DNA of 64,000 nucleotides from NCBI RefSeq assembly GCF_032248695.1, contig NZ_JAVHXC010000009.1:1-64000 (forward strand), read 5' to 3'. This stretch comes from Dietzia sp032248695 (GTDB lineage Bacteria > Actinomycetota > Actinomycetes > Mycobacteriales > Mycobacteriaceae). Positions 18,372 through 27,192 of the stretch are shown piece by piece (the stretch's first letter is position 1; each line of letters opens with the position of its first letter). The notes beneath the pieces were generated by a model. The model had not been told where the DNA came from. It saw nothing but the letters and a program-made list of their open reading frames with translations, and ran no database searches. The position numbers and the translations under genes are program-made.

Positions 18372-20768
18372 ATGCGCGGACGCGTCGACCGGGTATCCAG
18401 CACGTACCGCCTCCAACTGCGGACCCCGGCCTCCGACCCCGACGGTCGCGGGTTCACCCTGGCCGACGCCGAGGAGCTCGTGCCCTACCTCGCCGACCTC
18501 GGCGTGGGTGCGGTCTACCTCTCCCCCGTCCTCACCGCGACGCCCGGGTCGACCCACGGCTACGACGTCGTGGACCCCACCGAAGTCTCGCCGGAGCTGG
18601 GCGGGATCGAGGCGCTGCGCTCCCTGCGCACGGCGTGCCGTCGCCACGATCTGGGCCTGATCGCCGACATCGTGCCCAACCACCTCGGGGTGGACGAGCC
18701 GGCCGCCAACCCCTGGTGGTGGGACGCCCTGAAACGGGGCCCCGGGTCGCCGTACCACCGGTTCTTCGACTTCGACACCGAGGCGGCCAACGGAGCCGAC
18801 GGCCGGATCGCGATCCCGGTGCTCGGCTCACCGGAGGACGTGGCCGACCTCGTCGTCGTCGCCCCCGGGGACTCGGAGAGCGGCGAGGCCGAGCTGCACT
18901 TCTACGACCACCGGTTCCCGGTGGCGCCCGGCACCGACGGCGGCACGGCGCGCCAGGTCCACGACCGTCAGCACTACCGGCTCGTCCACTGGCGCGAACC
19001 GCTGCTCGGCTACCGGCGCTTCTTCACCGTCACCGGCCTGGCCGGCCTCCGGCAGGAGGACCCCCACGTCTTCGACGCCACCCACGCCGAGGTGCGCCGC
19101 TGGTGCGAGGAGGACCTCGTCGACGGGATCCGCGTCGACCACCCGGACGGGCTGTCCGACCCGGTGGGCTACGCGCACCGACTGCGGGACCTCGTCGGGC
19201 CCGAGCGCCTCGTGCTGGTGGAGAAGATCCTCGCGCCGGACGAGGTGCTGGAACCGGCCATGCCGGTGGACGGCACCACCGGTTACGACGCGCTGCGCCT
19301 GATCGACCACCTGCTCGTCGACGCCACCGGCGAGGAGCGGCTGTCCGAACTGGCGGCACGCCACGGGGGCGACCCCGGCGGCGAGGACAGCGTGCACGCG
19401 CAGTCCGCCGAGCTCAAACGGCAGATCGTCACCGAGGACCTGGCCCCCGAGCTCGCGCGCCTCGCCCGCGTCGTGCGCCGCGAGGCCGCCACCGGGCACG
19501 ACGGCTCGACGACCGACGACGTCGGGGACGGCGACCTCCGCGAGGCCCTGATCTCGGTGATCGCGCGCACGCCGTTCTACCGCGCCGACTACCCCGTCCT
19601 GCGGGGCACCCTGCCCGCCATTCTCGACGGGCTGCGCCGGGACCGACCCGGGCTCGCACCCGCGCTGCGCCTCGTCGGGGCGGCCCTCACCCGCGGCGGC
19701 GAGGCCTCCACGCGGCTCGCCCAGGTCACCGGCGCCGCCACCGCCAAGGCCGAGGAGGACCGGCTCTTCTACCGACTCGGGCGCCTGGTCTCACTCAACG
19801 AGGTCGGCGGCTCACCCGGGCGGATGGGGCTGCCCGCCGAGGCGTTCCACCTGACGATGGCCGAACGCGCCCGCGCCACCCCGCTGACCATGACCGCGCT
19901 GAGCACGCACGACACCAAGCGCGGCGAGGACGTCCGCGCCCGGATCTCGGTGCTGTCCCAGATCCCCGACGAGTGGGCGGACCTCGTCGAGCGCGTCTTC
20001 GAGGCCCACCCGCCGCCGGCTGAGGACGCCGGGTACTTCCTCCTGCAGGTGATCGTGGGCGTGTGGCCGGAGCTGGGCGGCCCGACCGATCAGCTGCGCA
20101 CGCGCCTGCACGACTACGCCGACAAGGCGCTGCGGGAGGCCGCGGTCCACACCACGTGGACTGATCAGGACGCGGAGTTCGAGTCCGCCGCGCACCGGTG
20201 GATCGACACCCTCCTCGACTCCGGCGCCGGCCTCATCGGCCCGTTCGTCGAACGCATCGCCCCGGCCGGCCGGGACAACGCCCTGCTCGCCAAGGCCGTG
20301 CAACTGCTCTCCCCCGGCGTGCCGGACGTCTACCAGGGCACCGAGGTGTGGGAGGACTCCCTCGTCGACCCGGACAACCGGCGGTTCGTCGACTTCGGTC
20401 CGCTGCGATCGGGCGCCGTCGCCCGTGCCGGCCACCCGAAGTTCACGCTGGTCCGCGAGCTGCTGAGGATCCGCCGCGCACACCCGGCGGACCTCGTCGG
20501 CGGGGCGCACGTGCCCGTCCCCGTGCACGGTCCCGCCGCCGCCGACGTGGTCGCGTTCACCCGGTCGGTCGACGGTCGCCCGGCGGTCGGCCTGCTCGCC
20601 CGGCGACGGACGGCGGTGCTCAGCGCCGGCGATCTCGGAGGCACCACCGCCCTGCTGCCGGAGGGGACGTGGGCGGTGCGGCCCGTCGGGGCTCCGATCT
20701 CCGGCCGCGTCGACCTGGGCGAGTTGCTCAGCGAGTCGGCGGTCGTGGTGATCGTCCGGGAGGACTGA
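18372..20768 (+). CDS. treY: Malto-oligosyltrehalose synthase
   Basis: 798 residues. It isomerises the terminal alpha-1,4 linkage of maltodextrins to the alpha,alpha-1,1 linkage of trehalose. Conserved segments: R-V-S-S-T-Y-R-L-Q-L at the start, D-I-V-P-N-H-L-G, G-I-R-V-D-H-P-D-G-L, V-E-K-I-L with the acid Glu, and S-T-H-D-T-K-R-G-E-D-V-R-A-R. The ATG at 18372 follows the glgX stop after one base. Its partner treZ is not adjacent but lies at 24565. Trehalose is needed for trehalose mycolates in this group. Confidence 0.95.
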   Translation: MRGRVDRVSSTYRLQLRTPASDPDGRGFTLADAEELVPYLADLGVGAVYLSPVLTATPGSTHGYDVVDPTEVSPELGGIEALRSLRTACRRHDLGLIADIVPNHLGVDEPAANPWWWDALKRGPGSPYHRFFDFDTEAANGADGRIAIPVLGSPEDVADLVVVAPGDSESGEAELHFYDHRFPVAPGTDGGTARQVHDRQHYRLVHWREPLLGYRRFFTVTGLAGLRQEDPHVFDATHAEVRRWCEEDLVDGIRVDHPDGLSDPVGYAHRLRDLVGPERLVLVEKILAPDEVLEPAMPVDGTTGYDALRLIDHLLVDATGEERLSELAARHGGDPGGEDSVHAQSAELKRQIVTEDLAPELARLARVVRREAATGHDGSTTDDVGDGDLREALISVIARTPFYRADYPVLRGTLPAILDGLRRDRPGLAPALRLVGAALTRGGEASTRLAQVTGAATAKAEEDRLFYRLGRLVSLNEVGGSPGRMGLPAEAFHLTMAERARATPLTMTALSTHDTKRGEDVRARISVLSQIPDEWADLVERVFEAHPPPAEDAGYFLLQVIVGVWPELGGPTDQLRTRLHDYADKALREAAVHTTWTDQDAEFESAAHRWIDTLLDSGAGLIGPFVERIAPAGRDNALLAKAVQLLSPGVPDVYQGTEVWEDSLVDPDNRRFVDFGPLRSGAVARAGHPKFTLVRELLRIRRAHPADLVGGAHVPVPVHGPAAADVVAFTRSVDGRPAVGLLARRRTAVLSAGDLGGTTALLPEGTWAVRPVGAPISGRVDLGELLSESAVVVIVRED

Positions 20769-20891
20769 ACCGGGCGGCCCCGGCGGGATCGGGCTCGGGC
20801 CGCGCGGTCGGGCCTGAGCCGGGTCGGGCTCGGCCGGTCGGGCTCGGGCCGCGGTCTTGCGACCAGCCGCGGTCCGATCGCGGTCCCCGGG

Positions 20892-21257
20892 TCAGCCGCG
20901 GCCCAGCAGCCGGTCGGTCTCGCGCCGCTCGCGCTTGGTGGGCCGCCCCGCGCCGCGGTCCCGTCGCGGTTGGGAGGCCAGGACCTCCTTGGGCGGCGGC
21001 GGGGGCGAGTGGTCGATGTAACACGTCGCGGCCACCGGGGCGCCTACCCGCTTGCTCACCGTCTCGACCACCTCGAGGATGCGGATCCGGCCGAGCGCAC
21101 CCGTGACCTGCACGCGGTCGCCCGGCACGACGTTCTTCGACGGCTGCACCGCCTCGCCGTTGACCTTGACGTGCCCACCCCGGCAGGCGGCCGCCGCCTT
21201 GGTCCGCGACGGGAACAGTCGCACCGACCACGTCCACGCGTCCACCCGCACACCCAT
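20892..21257 (-). CDS. S4-domain RNA-binding protein (Hsp15-like)
   Basis: 121 residues from the ATG at 21257. The S4 RNA-binding domain covers residues 1 to about 65, with R-V-D-A-W-T-W-S-V-R-L-F, the C-R-G-G-H-V-K-V-N-G turn and K-N-V-V-P-G-D-R-V. The C-terminus is basic (R-P-T-K-R-E-R-R-E-T-D-R). Hsp15-like proteins rescue stalled 50S subunits carrying peptidyl-tRNA. Upstream extension of the frame covers palindromic repeat DNA and is not coding. Confidence 0.85.
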   Translation of the reverse strand: MGVRVDAWTWSVRLFPSRTKAAAACRGGHVKVNGEAVQPSKNVVPGDRVQVTGALGRIRILEVVETVSKRVGAPVAATCYIDHSPPPPPKEVLASQPRRDRGAGRPTKRERRETDRLLGRG

Positions 21258-21314
21258 GGCCTGAGGATAACCGCGCCCGGAGTCTCCACGCGTCCCGCGC
21301 AGCGTCATCACGGC

Positions 21315-21440
21315 GATCCGCCCTTCGCTTTGTGATCCGCCCCTCGGATGATGATCTGCCCTCGGAGTTCCTAGGGCGGATCGATTTCCGGAGGGCGAAT
21401 CGAGGATCAATGGGCGGATCGAGGCTCGGAGGGCGGATCG
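21315..21440. repeat. Nested palindromic repeat cluster (GATCCGCCC family)
   Basis: Three forward units, GATCCGCCC at 21315, GATCCGCCCCTCGG at 21334 and GATCTGCCCTCGG at 21353, are followed by four reverse-complement units near 21374, 21389, 21411 and 21425. The whole could fold as stacked hairpins around a loop GGAGTTCCTAGGGC. A smaller relative with the same loop sits at 22628-22689, so the AbiEi-like gene is bracketed by two members. Confidence 0.7.
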
Positions 21441-21459
21441 TGACGGCCAGCCGCCGTAG

Positions 21460-22389
21460 TCAGGCGACAGCCGGGTACATCACGCTCCGAAGACGCTGCA
21501 CCAGCAGCCGAGGCCTGTCGAGATCCGCCCAGCGCCAGTGGAGCACCCGGTAGCCCAGAGCCATGAGCGCGGCATCGCGGTCCTTCTCCACCCCCAGTCG
21601 GCGCCGGGCCTCCGCCGCATCCGCGCCATCGAGATACTTGCCGAAACCGTCGCATTCGCCGATCAGACCGAGCTCTGGCCAGAGAAAATCCACGCGAGCC
21701 ACGAAGTTGCCGTGAGCATCGAAGATGTCGACTTGTGTCTGAGGCTCAGGAAGACCGAAGTCCTCGAAGATGAGGCGACTGCGGGTCTCCGCGACGCTCT
21801 CGCTGCGGGCATCGACTCGGGCCAGCGCGGCCCGCGCGCGTTTGACGCCGGACCTACCGGCCGCGCGGCTCAGCGCGTCGTCCACCGAGGTCGCGGTGAC
21901 CGCCTCCGCCTTGAAGGCCGCGTCCGCGACAGCCACGCTCGCCGGTAGTGCGCACGACCTGGCCACGTCCACGATGGTCCGTTCTGCGCGGGTCACGTGC
22001 AGTCCATCGACCACGTCGACGTCGTCCTCCGCCAGCGGGGTCACGTCATGCTTGGTCAGCCTCGTGGTCCGGGATCTCTGGGCGTGCCCGGCGCGGGACA
22101 ACGACACGGTTCCGAGTGGCAGATCCCAGCCCGGCAACCCCAGGACGAGAGCGGCTGACCAGTGGGTGAACACCGGACCCCCGAGGGCGCGGTCCGCCGC
22201 CAGCACCATGAGCAGGTGCCGCTCCTCTCGCCCGAGCTCTCGCGTCGACCGCTCCACGTAGAAGCCGGGCCGCAGCCGTATGAGATCGCCCGAGGCGACC
22301 GCTCTACCGAGCGACTGCGTGCTGAAGCCGGCCGCCGTCAACTGCTCAGTCGTATGGAGAAGTGCTCGAAGGTCATCGAAAGTAGCCAT
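21460..22389 (-). CDS. AbiEi-like winged-helix protein with PD-(D/E)XK (Vsr/DUF559-type) nuclease domain
   Basis: 309 residues. Residues 1 to about 50 form a winged-helix-like domain with G-D-L-I-R-L-R-P-G-F-Y-V, as in type IV antitoxins of the AbiEi group. The middle contains T-H-W-S-A-A-L-V-L-G-L-P and the R-A-E-R-T-I-V-D-V-A-R helix typical of these proteins. The C-terminal domain has the Vsr/DUF559 restriction-endonuclease-like pattern: Glu201, Asp234 in A-R-V-D-F-L-W, Glu245-Cys-Asp247 with Lys251, and A-L-G-Y-R-V-L-H-W-R-W. Such proteins are common and variable in Actinobacteria and have no proven function. No AbiEii-type toxin gene is adjacent. Codon use includes more A/T third positions than in its neighbours, and repeats flank it on both sides. 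Confidence 0.75.
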   Translation of the reverse strand: MATFDDLRALLHTTEQLTAAGFSTQSLGRAVASGDLIRLRPGFYVERSTRELGREERHLLMVLAADRALGGPVFTHWSAALVLGLPGWDLPLGTVSLSRAGHAQRSRTTRLTKHDVTPLAEDDVDVVDGLHVTRAERTIVDVARSCALPASVAVADAAFKAEAVTATSVDDALSRAAGRSGVKRARAALARVDARSESVAETRSRLIFEDFGLPEPQTQVDIFDAHGNFVARVDFLWPELGLIGECDGFGKYLDGADAAEARRRLGVEKDRDAALMALGYRVLHWRWADLDRPRLLVQRLRSVMYPAVA

Positions 22390-22627
22390 GGTCAGATCCT
22401 CGGGTGCTCACCAAGCCGCTTCCGGCGCATCCCGGTGCTCGCCTCGTTCTCCTGTGGATCGCGACGGCACCTGTGACTGGCTGGGACAGCCCTCGTGACC
22501 TGCCCGATCACCGCGGGCGGGGCGGCGAGTGGACGAGTTCGCGCCGGGCGAGCAGGAACCTCACGAGTCGGTCCACGGCGAGCGGAAGTCCTACCAGCGT
22601 GGGCACCCAGCCGTGGCCGTCGGCGTT

Positions 22628-22689
22628 CTGCCCCTCGGATTGCGAGTTGCCCCGGGAGTTCCTAGGGCAGCTGACGATCCGAGGGGCAG
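22628..22689. repeat. Nested hairpin repeat, relative of the 21315 cluster
   Basis: CTGCCCCTCGGAT at 22628-22640 pairs perfectly (13 bp) with ATCCGAGGGGCAG at 22677-22689. Inside, GTTGCCC at 22646-22652 pairs with GGGCAGC at 22665-22671 with one wobble. The apex contains GGGAGTTCCTAGGG, the same core as in the 21315-21440 cluster. The rest of the 22390-22778 gap shows no convincing gene; some promoter activity for the two flanking genes is expected there. Confidence 0.7.
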
Positions 22690-22778
22690 ATCGTCGGAAG
22701 GCCCCGGTCGGCCCGCACCGCCGGCCGGGGCACCGTGGGAGACTGGGGTCACACCACCCCGCAGCCCCTGGAGGACGC

Positions 22779-23486
22779 ATGACCGACGCCGCCGCCCCGT
22801 ACGTCACCGACACGATCGACGCCGCCGCCACGCTCGAGCGGATCCTCGACGAGCGCCACAGCTGCCGCGGGTTCACCGCGGAGCCGGTGCCGGAGGAGAC
22901 GATCGAGCAGATCCTGCGGATGGCGCAGCGCACGGCGTCGTGGTGCAACTCCCAGGCCTGGCAGGTCGAGCTGGTGAGCGGGGACGCGACGGACGCGTTC
23001 AGCACGCACCTCACCGAGCACGTGCTGGCCAACGGCATGCGCTCGGATTTCCCGGCTCCGGAGCGGTACGACGGCGTGTACGGCGAGCGGCGCCGGGCCA
23101 GTGGCTACGGTCTCTACACCGCCCTGGGCATCGAGCGGTCGGACCAGGAGGCCCGGATGCGGCAGATGTTGGAGAACTACCGCTTCTTCGGCGCCCCGCA
23201 CGTCGCGGTGATCACCTCTGACGCGGGGCTGGGCACCTACGGGGCGGTCGACTGTGGCGGGTACGTGTCGACGTTCCTGGCCGCGGCCACCTCTCTGGGT
23301 GTGGCGACGTGCGCGCAGGCCGCGATCGCCCTGTACTCGGACGCGGTCCGCGAGCACCTGTCGATCCCGGAGGACCGGCTCATCGTGTGCGGGATCGCCT
23401 TCGGCTACGCGGACGAGAACCATCCGGCCAACACCTTCCGCACCGAGCGCGCGGACCTCGGCGACGTCGTGCGCCGCCACGGCTGA
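22779..23486 (+). CDS. Nitroreductase family protein
   Basis: 235 residues from the ATG at 22779 behind GGAGGA. It is an FMN-dependent oxidoreductase fold with R-H-S-C-R-G-F (phosphate-binding Arg), A-S-W-C-N-S-Q-A-W-Q-V-E, and a late D-C-G-G-Y-V-S-T-F-L-A-A-A followed by G-I-A-F-G-Y-A-D. It resembles proteins annotated as nitrobenzoate or nitroaromatic reductases. The physiological substrate cannot be read from sequence. Single gene between the repeat element and a convergent pair. Confidence 0.88.
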   Translation: MTDAAAPYVTDTIDAAATLERILDERHSCRGFTAEPVPEETIEQILRMAQRTASWCNSQAWQVELVSGDATDAFSTHLTEHVLANGMRSDFPAPERYDGVYGERRRASGYGLYTALGIERSDQEARMRQMLENYRFFGAPHVAVITSDAGLGTYGAVDCGGYVSTFLAAATSLGVATCAQAAIALYSDAVREHLSIPEDRLIVCGIAFGYADENHPANTFRTERADLGDVVRRHG

Positions 23487-23517
23487 TCTGCCTGCCAGCC
23501 GTTCCGGCTGAGACGGC

Positions 23518-23757
23518 TCAGTACAGCTCGCGCTTCTGGTCGGGCTTGCCGGAGATGGCCTTGCGGACCTTGTTGCCGTGATAGATGGTCAGGATCCCGG
23601 CGATGATCGCCACCAGGGTGAAGAACGAGCTCGCGAACAGCGCGATCGGCAACGACACCACAGTCACACCCAGCGCGATCGCCGTGTTCCGCGCGTCCTT
23701 GCGGACCTGCTGCTTCTGGAGCTCGATCGAGTTCGGCTGGTAGGGCTGCATGCTCAT
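23518..23757 (-). CDS. Small two-helix membrane protein
   Basis: 79 residues. A charged N-terminus (L-Q-K-Q-Q-V-R-K-D-A-R) is followed by two hydrophobic segments, about residues 26-45 and 46-60, with a short turn, and a basic tail K-P-D-Q-K-R-E-L-Y. ATG 23757 is assumed; ATG 23751 is the second choice. It starts 4 bases after the stop of the YigZ gene, so the two are probably one transcript. Function unknown. Confidence 0.65.
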   Translation of the reverse strand: MSMQPYQPNSIELQKQQVRKDARNTAIALGVTVVSLPIALFASSFFTLVAIIAGILTIYHGNKVRKAISGKPDQKRELY

Positions 23758-23761
23758 GTGT

Positions 23762-24436
23762 TCAGGATTCCATATCCGGGCGGGTCGCCGCGGTCTCGGT
23801 GGTCGCGACCCCCGCCTCCGCCCACTCCGCTCCGCCGGACGTGCGGGTGGCGAGGATCGGCGCGATCACGTCGAACCGCCCCGCCACCGTGAACCCGACG
23901 CGGCGGCCGTAGTCCACGTCCAGGATGCGCGCCCCGGCCGAGCGCAGCGCCGCCTCGAGCCCGCCGGCGACCGCGTGATCCACCGAGGTCGCCCACGCGG
24001 GGGTGCGGGTCACCTCCACCACCCGGCCGTCGCGCCACGCCTGCTCGACCGCCTCGTTCACCGCGGCGGAGTAGGCGCGCGCGAGACCGCCGGTGCCGAG
24101 TTTGGTGCCGCCGAACCAGCGGACGACCACGGCGCACACGCCGGTCAGTCCGCTTCCGCGCAGGGCCTCCAGCATGGGCGTCCCGGCGGTGCCGGAGGGT
24201 TCGCCGTCGTCGTTGCTCCGCTCGATCGGCCCGGCCCCGGGGACGTCCACGGTGAAGGCACTGCAGTGGTGCCGAGCCGTGGGGTGCGCGGCCCGGAGTC
24301 CGGCGATCAGGGCGCGGGCGCCCTCCTCGTCGTCGCACCGTCTCAGTACCGCCACGAACCGGGAGCGCTTCTCCTCGTATTCCCCGGTGACGTCCGGTCC
24401 GGCGGAGAGCCTGAGCACGGGCGGCGATGCGGTCAT
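23762..24436 (-). CDS. YigZ/IMPACT family protein
   Basis: 224 residues from the ATG at 24436. The N-terminal domain has the family pattern K-R-S-R-F-V-A, D-D-G-E-P-S-G-T-A-G-T-P-M-L and V-R-W-F-G-G-T-K-L-G-T-G-G-L. A ferredoxin-like C-terminal domain (DUF1949) follows. The family is related to eukaryotic IMPACT and is thought to bind RNA or ribosomes; its bacterial role is unsettled. Translation from an upstream GTG or ATG would add only low-complexity sequence. Confidence 0.88.
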   Translation of the reverse strand: MTASPPVLRLSAGPDVTGEYEEKRSRFVAVLRRCDDEEGARALIAGLRAAHPTARHHCSAFTVDVPGAGPIERSNDDGEPSGTAGTPMLEALRGSGLTGVCAVVVRWFGGTKLGTGGLARAYSAAVNEAVEQAWRDGRVVEVTRTPAWATSVDHAVAGGLEAALRSAGARILDVDYGRRVGFTVAGRFDVIAPILATRTSGGAEWAEAGVATTETAATRPDMES

Positions 24437-24564
24437 GCCCCCAGTATCGCGCCCCGTCGCGGTGGCGGCGCGGTGGGGCGGCACGAGGGGCGGCACGGTG
24501 GGGCGGCGCGGCGGTCCGCCCCGACCTCTCCCCGCGGGCCGGGGTTTTCCCTACGCTGGGCGGC

Positions 24565-26367
24565 GTGACCTCACCCAGCCAAGCGACCCCGACCGCCGTC
24601 TCCACCGACCCACGCGCCGAGATGTTCTCGGTGTGGGCGCCCGGGGCCCGCGCCGTGGGGTTGGTCCTGGACTCCCCCGACGCCGAGCCGGTCCCCATGC
24701 GCCGCGCCCCGGGCGGGTGGTGGACGTGCGGCGTCCCCCGGGAACAGGGCAGGGACTACGGGTTCGTGGTGACCGGCGACGACGACGAGGCCGGCCCGCC
24801 CAGGCCCGACCCGCGGTCGACGCGTCAGCCGAACGGGGTGCACGGGCTGTCGCGGGTGCACCGCCTGGACTGGTCCCGCTGGACGGACCGGGCATGGACC
24901 GGCCGGCAGCTGGCCGGGTCGGTGATCTACGAGATGCACGTGGGCACCTTCTCGGCCGGCGGGACGCTGACCAGTGCGATCGAGCATCTCGACGAGCTGG
25001 TCGAGTTGGGCGTGGACATGGTCGAGGTCATGCCGGTGAACGCCTTCAACGGCGAGTACGGCTGGGGATACGACGGGGTGGCGTGGTTCGCGGTGCACGA
25101 GCCGTACGGCGGGCCGGACGCGTTCCAGCAGTTCGTGGACGCCTGCCACGCGCGGGGGCTGGCGGTGTGCCTGGACGTGGTCTACAACCATCTGGGCCCG
25201 TCGGGGAACTACCTGCCGGAGTTCGGCCCGTACCTCTCGGCGGCGGACGGGCCGTGGGGGTCGGGGCTGAACCTCGACGGCGAACACTCGGGCGAGGTGC
25301 GGCGGTTCATCATCGACAACGCGCTGCGGTGGTTCGACGAGTTCCACGTCGACGCCCTGCGTCTGGACGCCGTGCACGCGCTGCACGACGCCTCCGCCGT
25401 GCATTTGCTGGAGCAGCTGGCTGTGGAGGTGGAAGCGCTCTCGACGCATCTCGGGCGGCCGCTGTCGCTGATCGCCGAGTCGGACCAGAACGATCCGCGT
25501 CTGGTCACCGCGCGCGAGGCGGGCGGGTACGGCCTGGACGGGCAGTGGGACGACGACGTCCACCACGCCGTGCACGCGGCGGTCTCGGGGGAGCGGCAGG
25601 GCTACTACGTGGACTACGGGTCGCTGGAATCGCTTAGGCAGGTGCTCACGGGCGCGTTCCTGCACGCGGGCACGTACTCGACGTTCCGCGGCCGCGTGCA
25701 CGGTCGGCCGCTGGACGTGGGCCGGGTGCCGGGGTCGCGGTTCGTGGCGTACACACTGACCCACGACCAGGTGGGCAACCGCGCGGCCGGGGACCGGCCC
25801 TCCATGAACCTCACGCCGCAGCAGCAGCTGGCCAAGGCCGCCATCGTGCTGTGTTCGCCGTTCACGCCGATGCTGTTCCAGGGTGAGGAGTGGGGCGCGC
25901 GAACCCCGTTCTGCTTCTTCACCTCGCATCCCGAGCTGGAGTTGGCGGAGGCGGTGCGGCAGGGGCGGACCCGGGAGTTCGCGGCGATGGGCTGGGACCC
26001 GGACACGGTGGCGGATCCACAGGATCCCGAGACCTTCCGCCGTTCGGTGCTCGACCGCTCGGAGCAGGCCGCCGACGAGCACGCCGAGATCCTGCGGACC
26101 TACCGGGCGTTGATCGCGCTGCGCAAGGCCGAGCCCGAGCTCAGCGACCCGTGGCTCGGCTCCGTGCGGGTGGACTGCGGGGTCGAGGCCGACGACGACC
26201 GGTGGCTGGTGGTGCACCGCGGGTCGTTGGCGCTGGTGGTGAATCTGGGCACCGAGCCGTGCCGGGTCCCGCTCGCCGGCGAGGCGGAGTTCTCCTCGGG
26301 CGCGGTGGCCGACGCCGAGTCGGTGTTCTGTCAGGCGTTCGGGTTCGCGGTGGTGCGGACCGGCTGA
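24565..26367 (+). CDS. treZ: Malto-oligosyltrehalose trehalohydrolase
   Basis: 600 residues from GTG 24565; it releases trehalose from the TreY product. The N-terminal domain begins M-F-S-V-W-A-P-G-A. GH13 regions: D-V-V-Y-N-H-L-G-P-S-G-N-Y, D-A-L-R-L-D-A-V-H-A-L (nucleophile Asp), I-A-E-S-D (acid Glu) and L-T-H-D-Q-V-G-N-R. F-Q-G-E-E-W-G-A lies near the end of the barrel. It stands apart from glgX-treY with five unrelated genes between, and is divergent from the YigZ gene. Confidence 0.94.
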   Translation: MTSPSQATPTAVSTDPRAEMFSVWAPGARAVGLVLDSPDAEPVPMRRAPGGWWTCGVPREQGRDYGFVVTGDDDEAGPPRPDPRSTRQPNGVHGLSRVHRLDWSRWTDRAWTGRQLAGSVIYEMHVGTFSAGGTLTSAIEHLDELVELGVDMVEVMPVNAFNGEYGWGYDGVAWFAVHEPYGGPDAFQQFVDACHARGLAVCLDVVYNHLGPSGNYLPEFGPYLSAADGPWGSGLNLDGEHSGEVRRFIIDNALRWFDEFHVDALRLDAVHALHDASAVHLLEQLAVEVEALSTHLGRPLSLIAESDQNDPRLVTAREAGGYGLDGQWDDDVHHAVHAAVSGERQGYYVDYGSLESLRQVLTGAFLHAGTYSTFRGRVHGRPLDVGRVPGSRFVAYTLTHDQVGNRAAGDRPSMNLTPQQQLAKAAIVLCSPFTPMLFQGEEWGARTPFCFFTSHPELELAEAVRQGRTREFAAMGWDPDTVADPQDPETFRRSVLDRSEQAADEHAEILRTYRALIALRKAEPELSDPWLGSVRVDCGVEADDDRWLVVHRGSLALVVNLGTEPCRVPLAGEAEFSSGAVADAESVFCQAFGFAVVRTG

Positions 26368-26524
26368 CGCGCGGCGGGGGCGGGGCGCGTGGCGGGCCGC
26401 GTAGCAAGTCGCGTGGCGCGTGGCGCGTGACGATTTTCGTGGCAAAGTGCCGAGCCGCGTGACGGAGCGTCGAACCCCCGTTCCCGACGCGGGGGTATTT
26501 AGCCTGGTAGAGCTAGTTTTCCAC

Positions 26525-26578
26525 TTCCGCTCAAGTAGGCGGAAATGTGTTGGCAATCACTCGACCGGATTGTAATGT
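26525..26578 (+). promoter_or_regulatory. Candidate promoter with upstream 6-bp inverted repeat
   Basis: TTCCGC at 26525-26530 and GCGGAA at 26539-26544 form an inverted repeat with an 8-base spacer. It is followed by TTGGCA (26550-26555) and TAATGT (26573-26578) 17 bp apart. This is the AT-richest stretch of the 26368-26654 gap. It lies about 75 bases before the secreted-protein gene, which implies an untranslated leader. The assignment is by pattern only. Confidence 0.4.
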
Positions 26579-26654
26579 TGGCGCCGCTCCGAACACGGGG
26601 CACAGGCCCTCGCGAGGGGCGGGGGCTCCGTACGCCACACCTAGGGGGAACTAG

Positions 26655-27128
26655 ATGGCTACCATCTCTGCTCGCACACTCACCAGGTCAGCCGCGGTCG
26701 CCGGTGCGCTCGGCCTCGCCGTCGCCTTCGGCGCGCCCGCCGCCACCGCCCAAGAGGGGAGCCTCGACGCCGGCTCACTGCTCACGATCTTCGATCTCCA
26801 GGAGCTCGCCGGTTCGGTGGAGGGTTCCCTGGCCGGCGAGGGCGGCGCCGACGCCGGCAGCGTCGGGTCGGTCGTTGGTCTCCTGGACCCGGGTTCCATC
26901 GCGGCGGCGGTCGAGGTCGCCCAGGGGTCCACCGGGTCGATCGGGGATCTCGCCGGTGTCATCGACCCGGACGGGTTCGGCGAGGTGATCGCCGGATCGA
27001 TCGAGTCCGCGTCCGCCGAGGAGGGCGGCGGGCTCACCGGCTCGCTGGGCGAGATCCCGGAGGGCTCGATCGCGGGTCTCTTCGAGACCATCGGCGGGGC
27101 CGGGGGCTCCGCCGCGCCCGCGGAGTGA
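26655..27128 (+). CDS. Secreted Gly/Ser-rich protein of unknown function
   Basis: 157 residues. There is a clear Sec signal peptide with a likely cleavage after A-T-A at residue 32. The mature part is acidic with no Cys, Lys or Trp, and repeats short GS(I/V/L) blocks such as A-G-S-V-E-G-S-L and D-P-G-S-I-A-A-A. This gives a low-complexity protein with weak helical segments between Gly/Ser turns. ATG 26655 follows AGGGGGAA. A strong terminator follows. It resembles small abundant envelope or culture-filtrate proteins, but no family is recognised. Confidence 0.7.
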   Translation: MATISARTLTRSAAVAGALGLAVAFGAPAATAQEGSLDAGSLLTIFDLQELAGSVEGSLAGEGGADAGSVGSVVGLLDPGSIAAAVEVAQGSTGSIGDLAGVIDPDGFGEVIAGSIESASAEEGGGLTGSLGEIPEGSIAGLFETIGGAGGSAAPAE

Positions 27129-27192
27129 TCCCGACGGCGCGCCTGCGCCTCTGACGACATCGCCGGGACCACAGGGGGGACCTGTTCCGGCA

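Noticed and set aside
22508..22640. Minus-strand tail L-V-R-F-L-L-A-R-R-E-L-V-H resembling a membrane-protein remnant
   Set aside because: Too short, no upstream domain and no recognisable family; could be chance.
22404..22778. N-terminal extension of the nitroreductase
   Set aside because: It would translate through the palindromic repeat. The ATG at 22779 has a good GGAGGA site and starts the family-like sequence.
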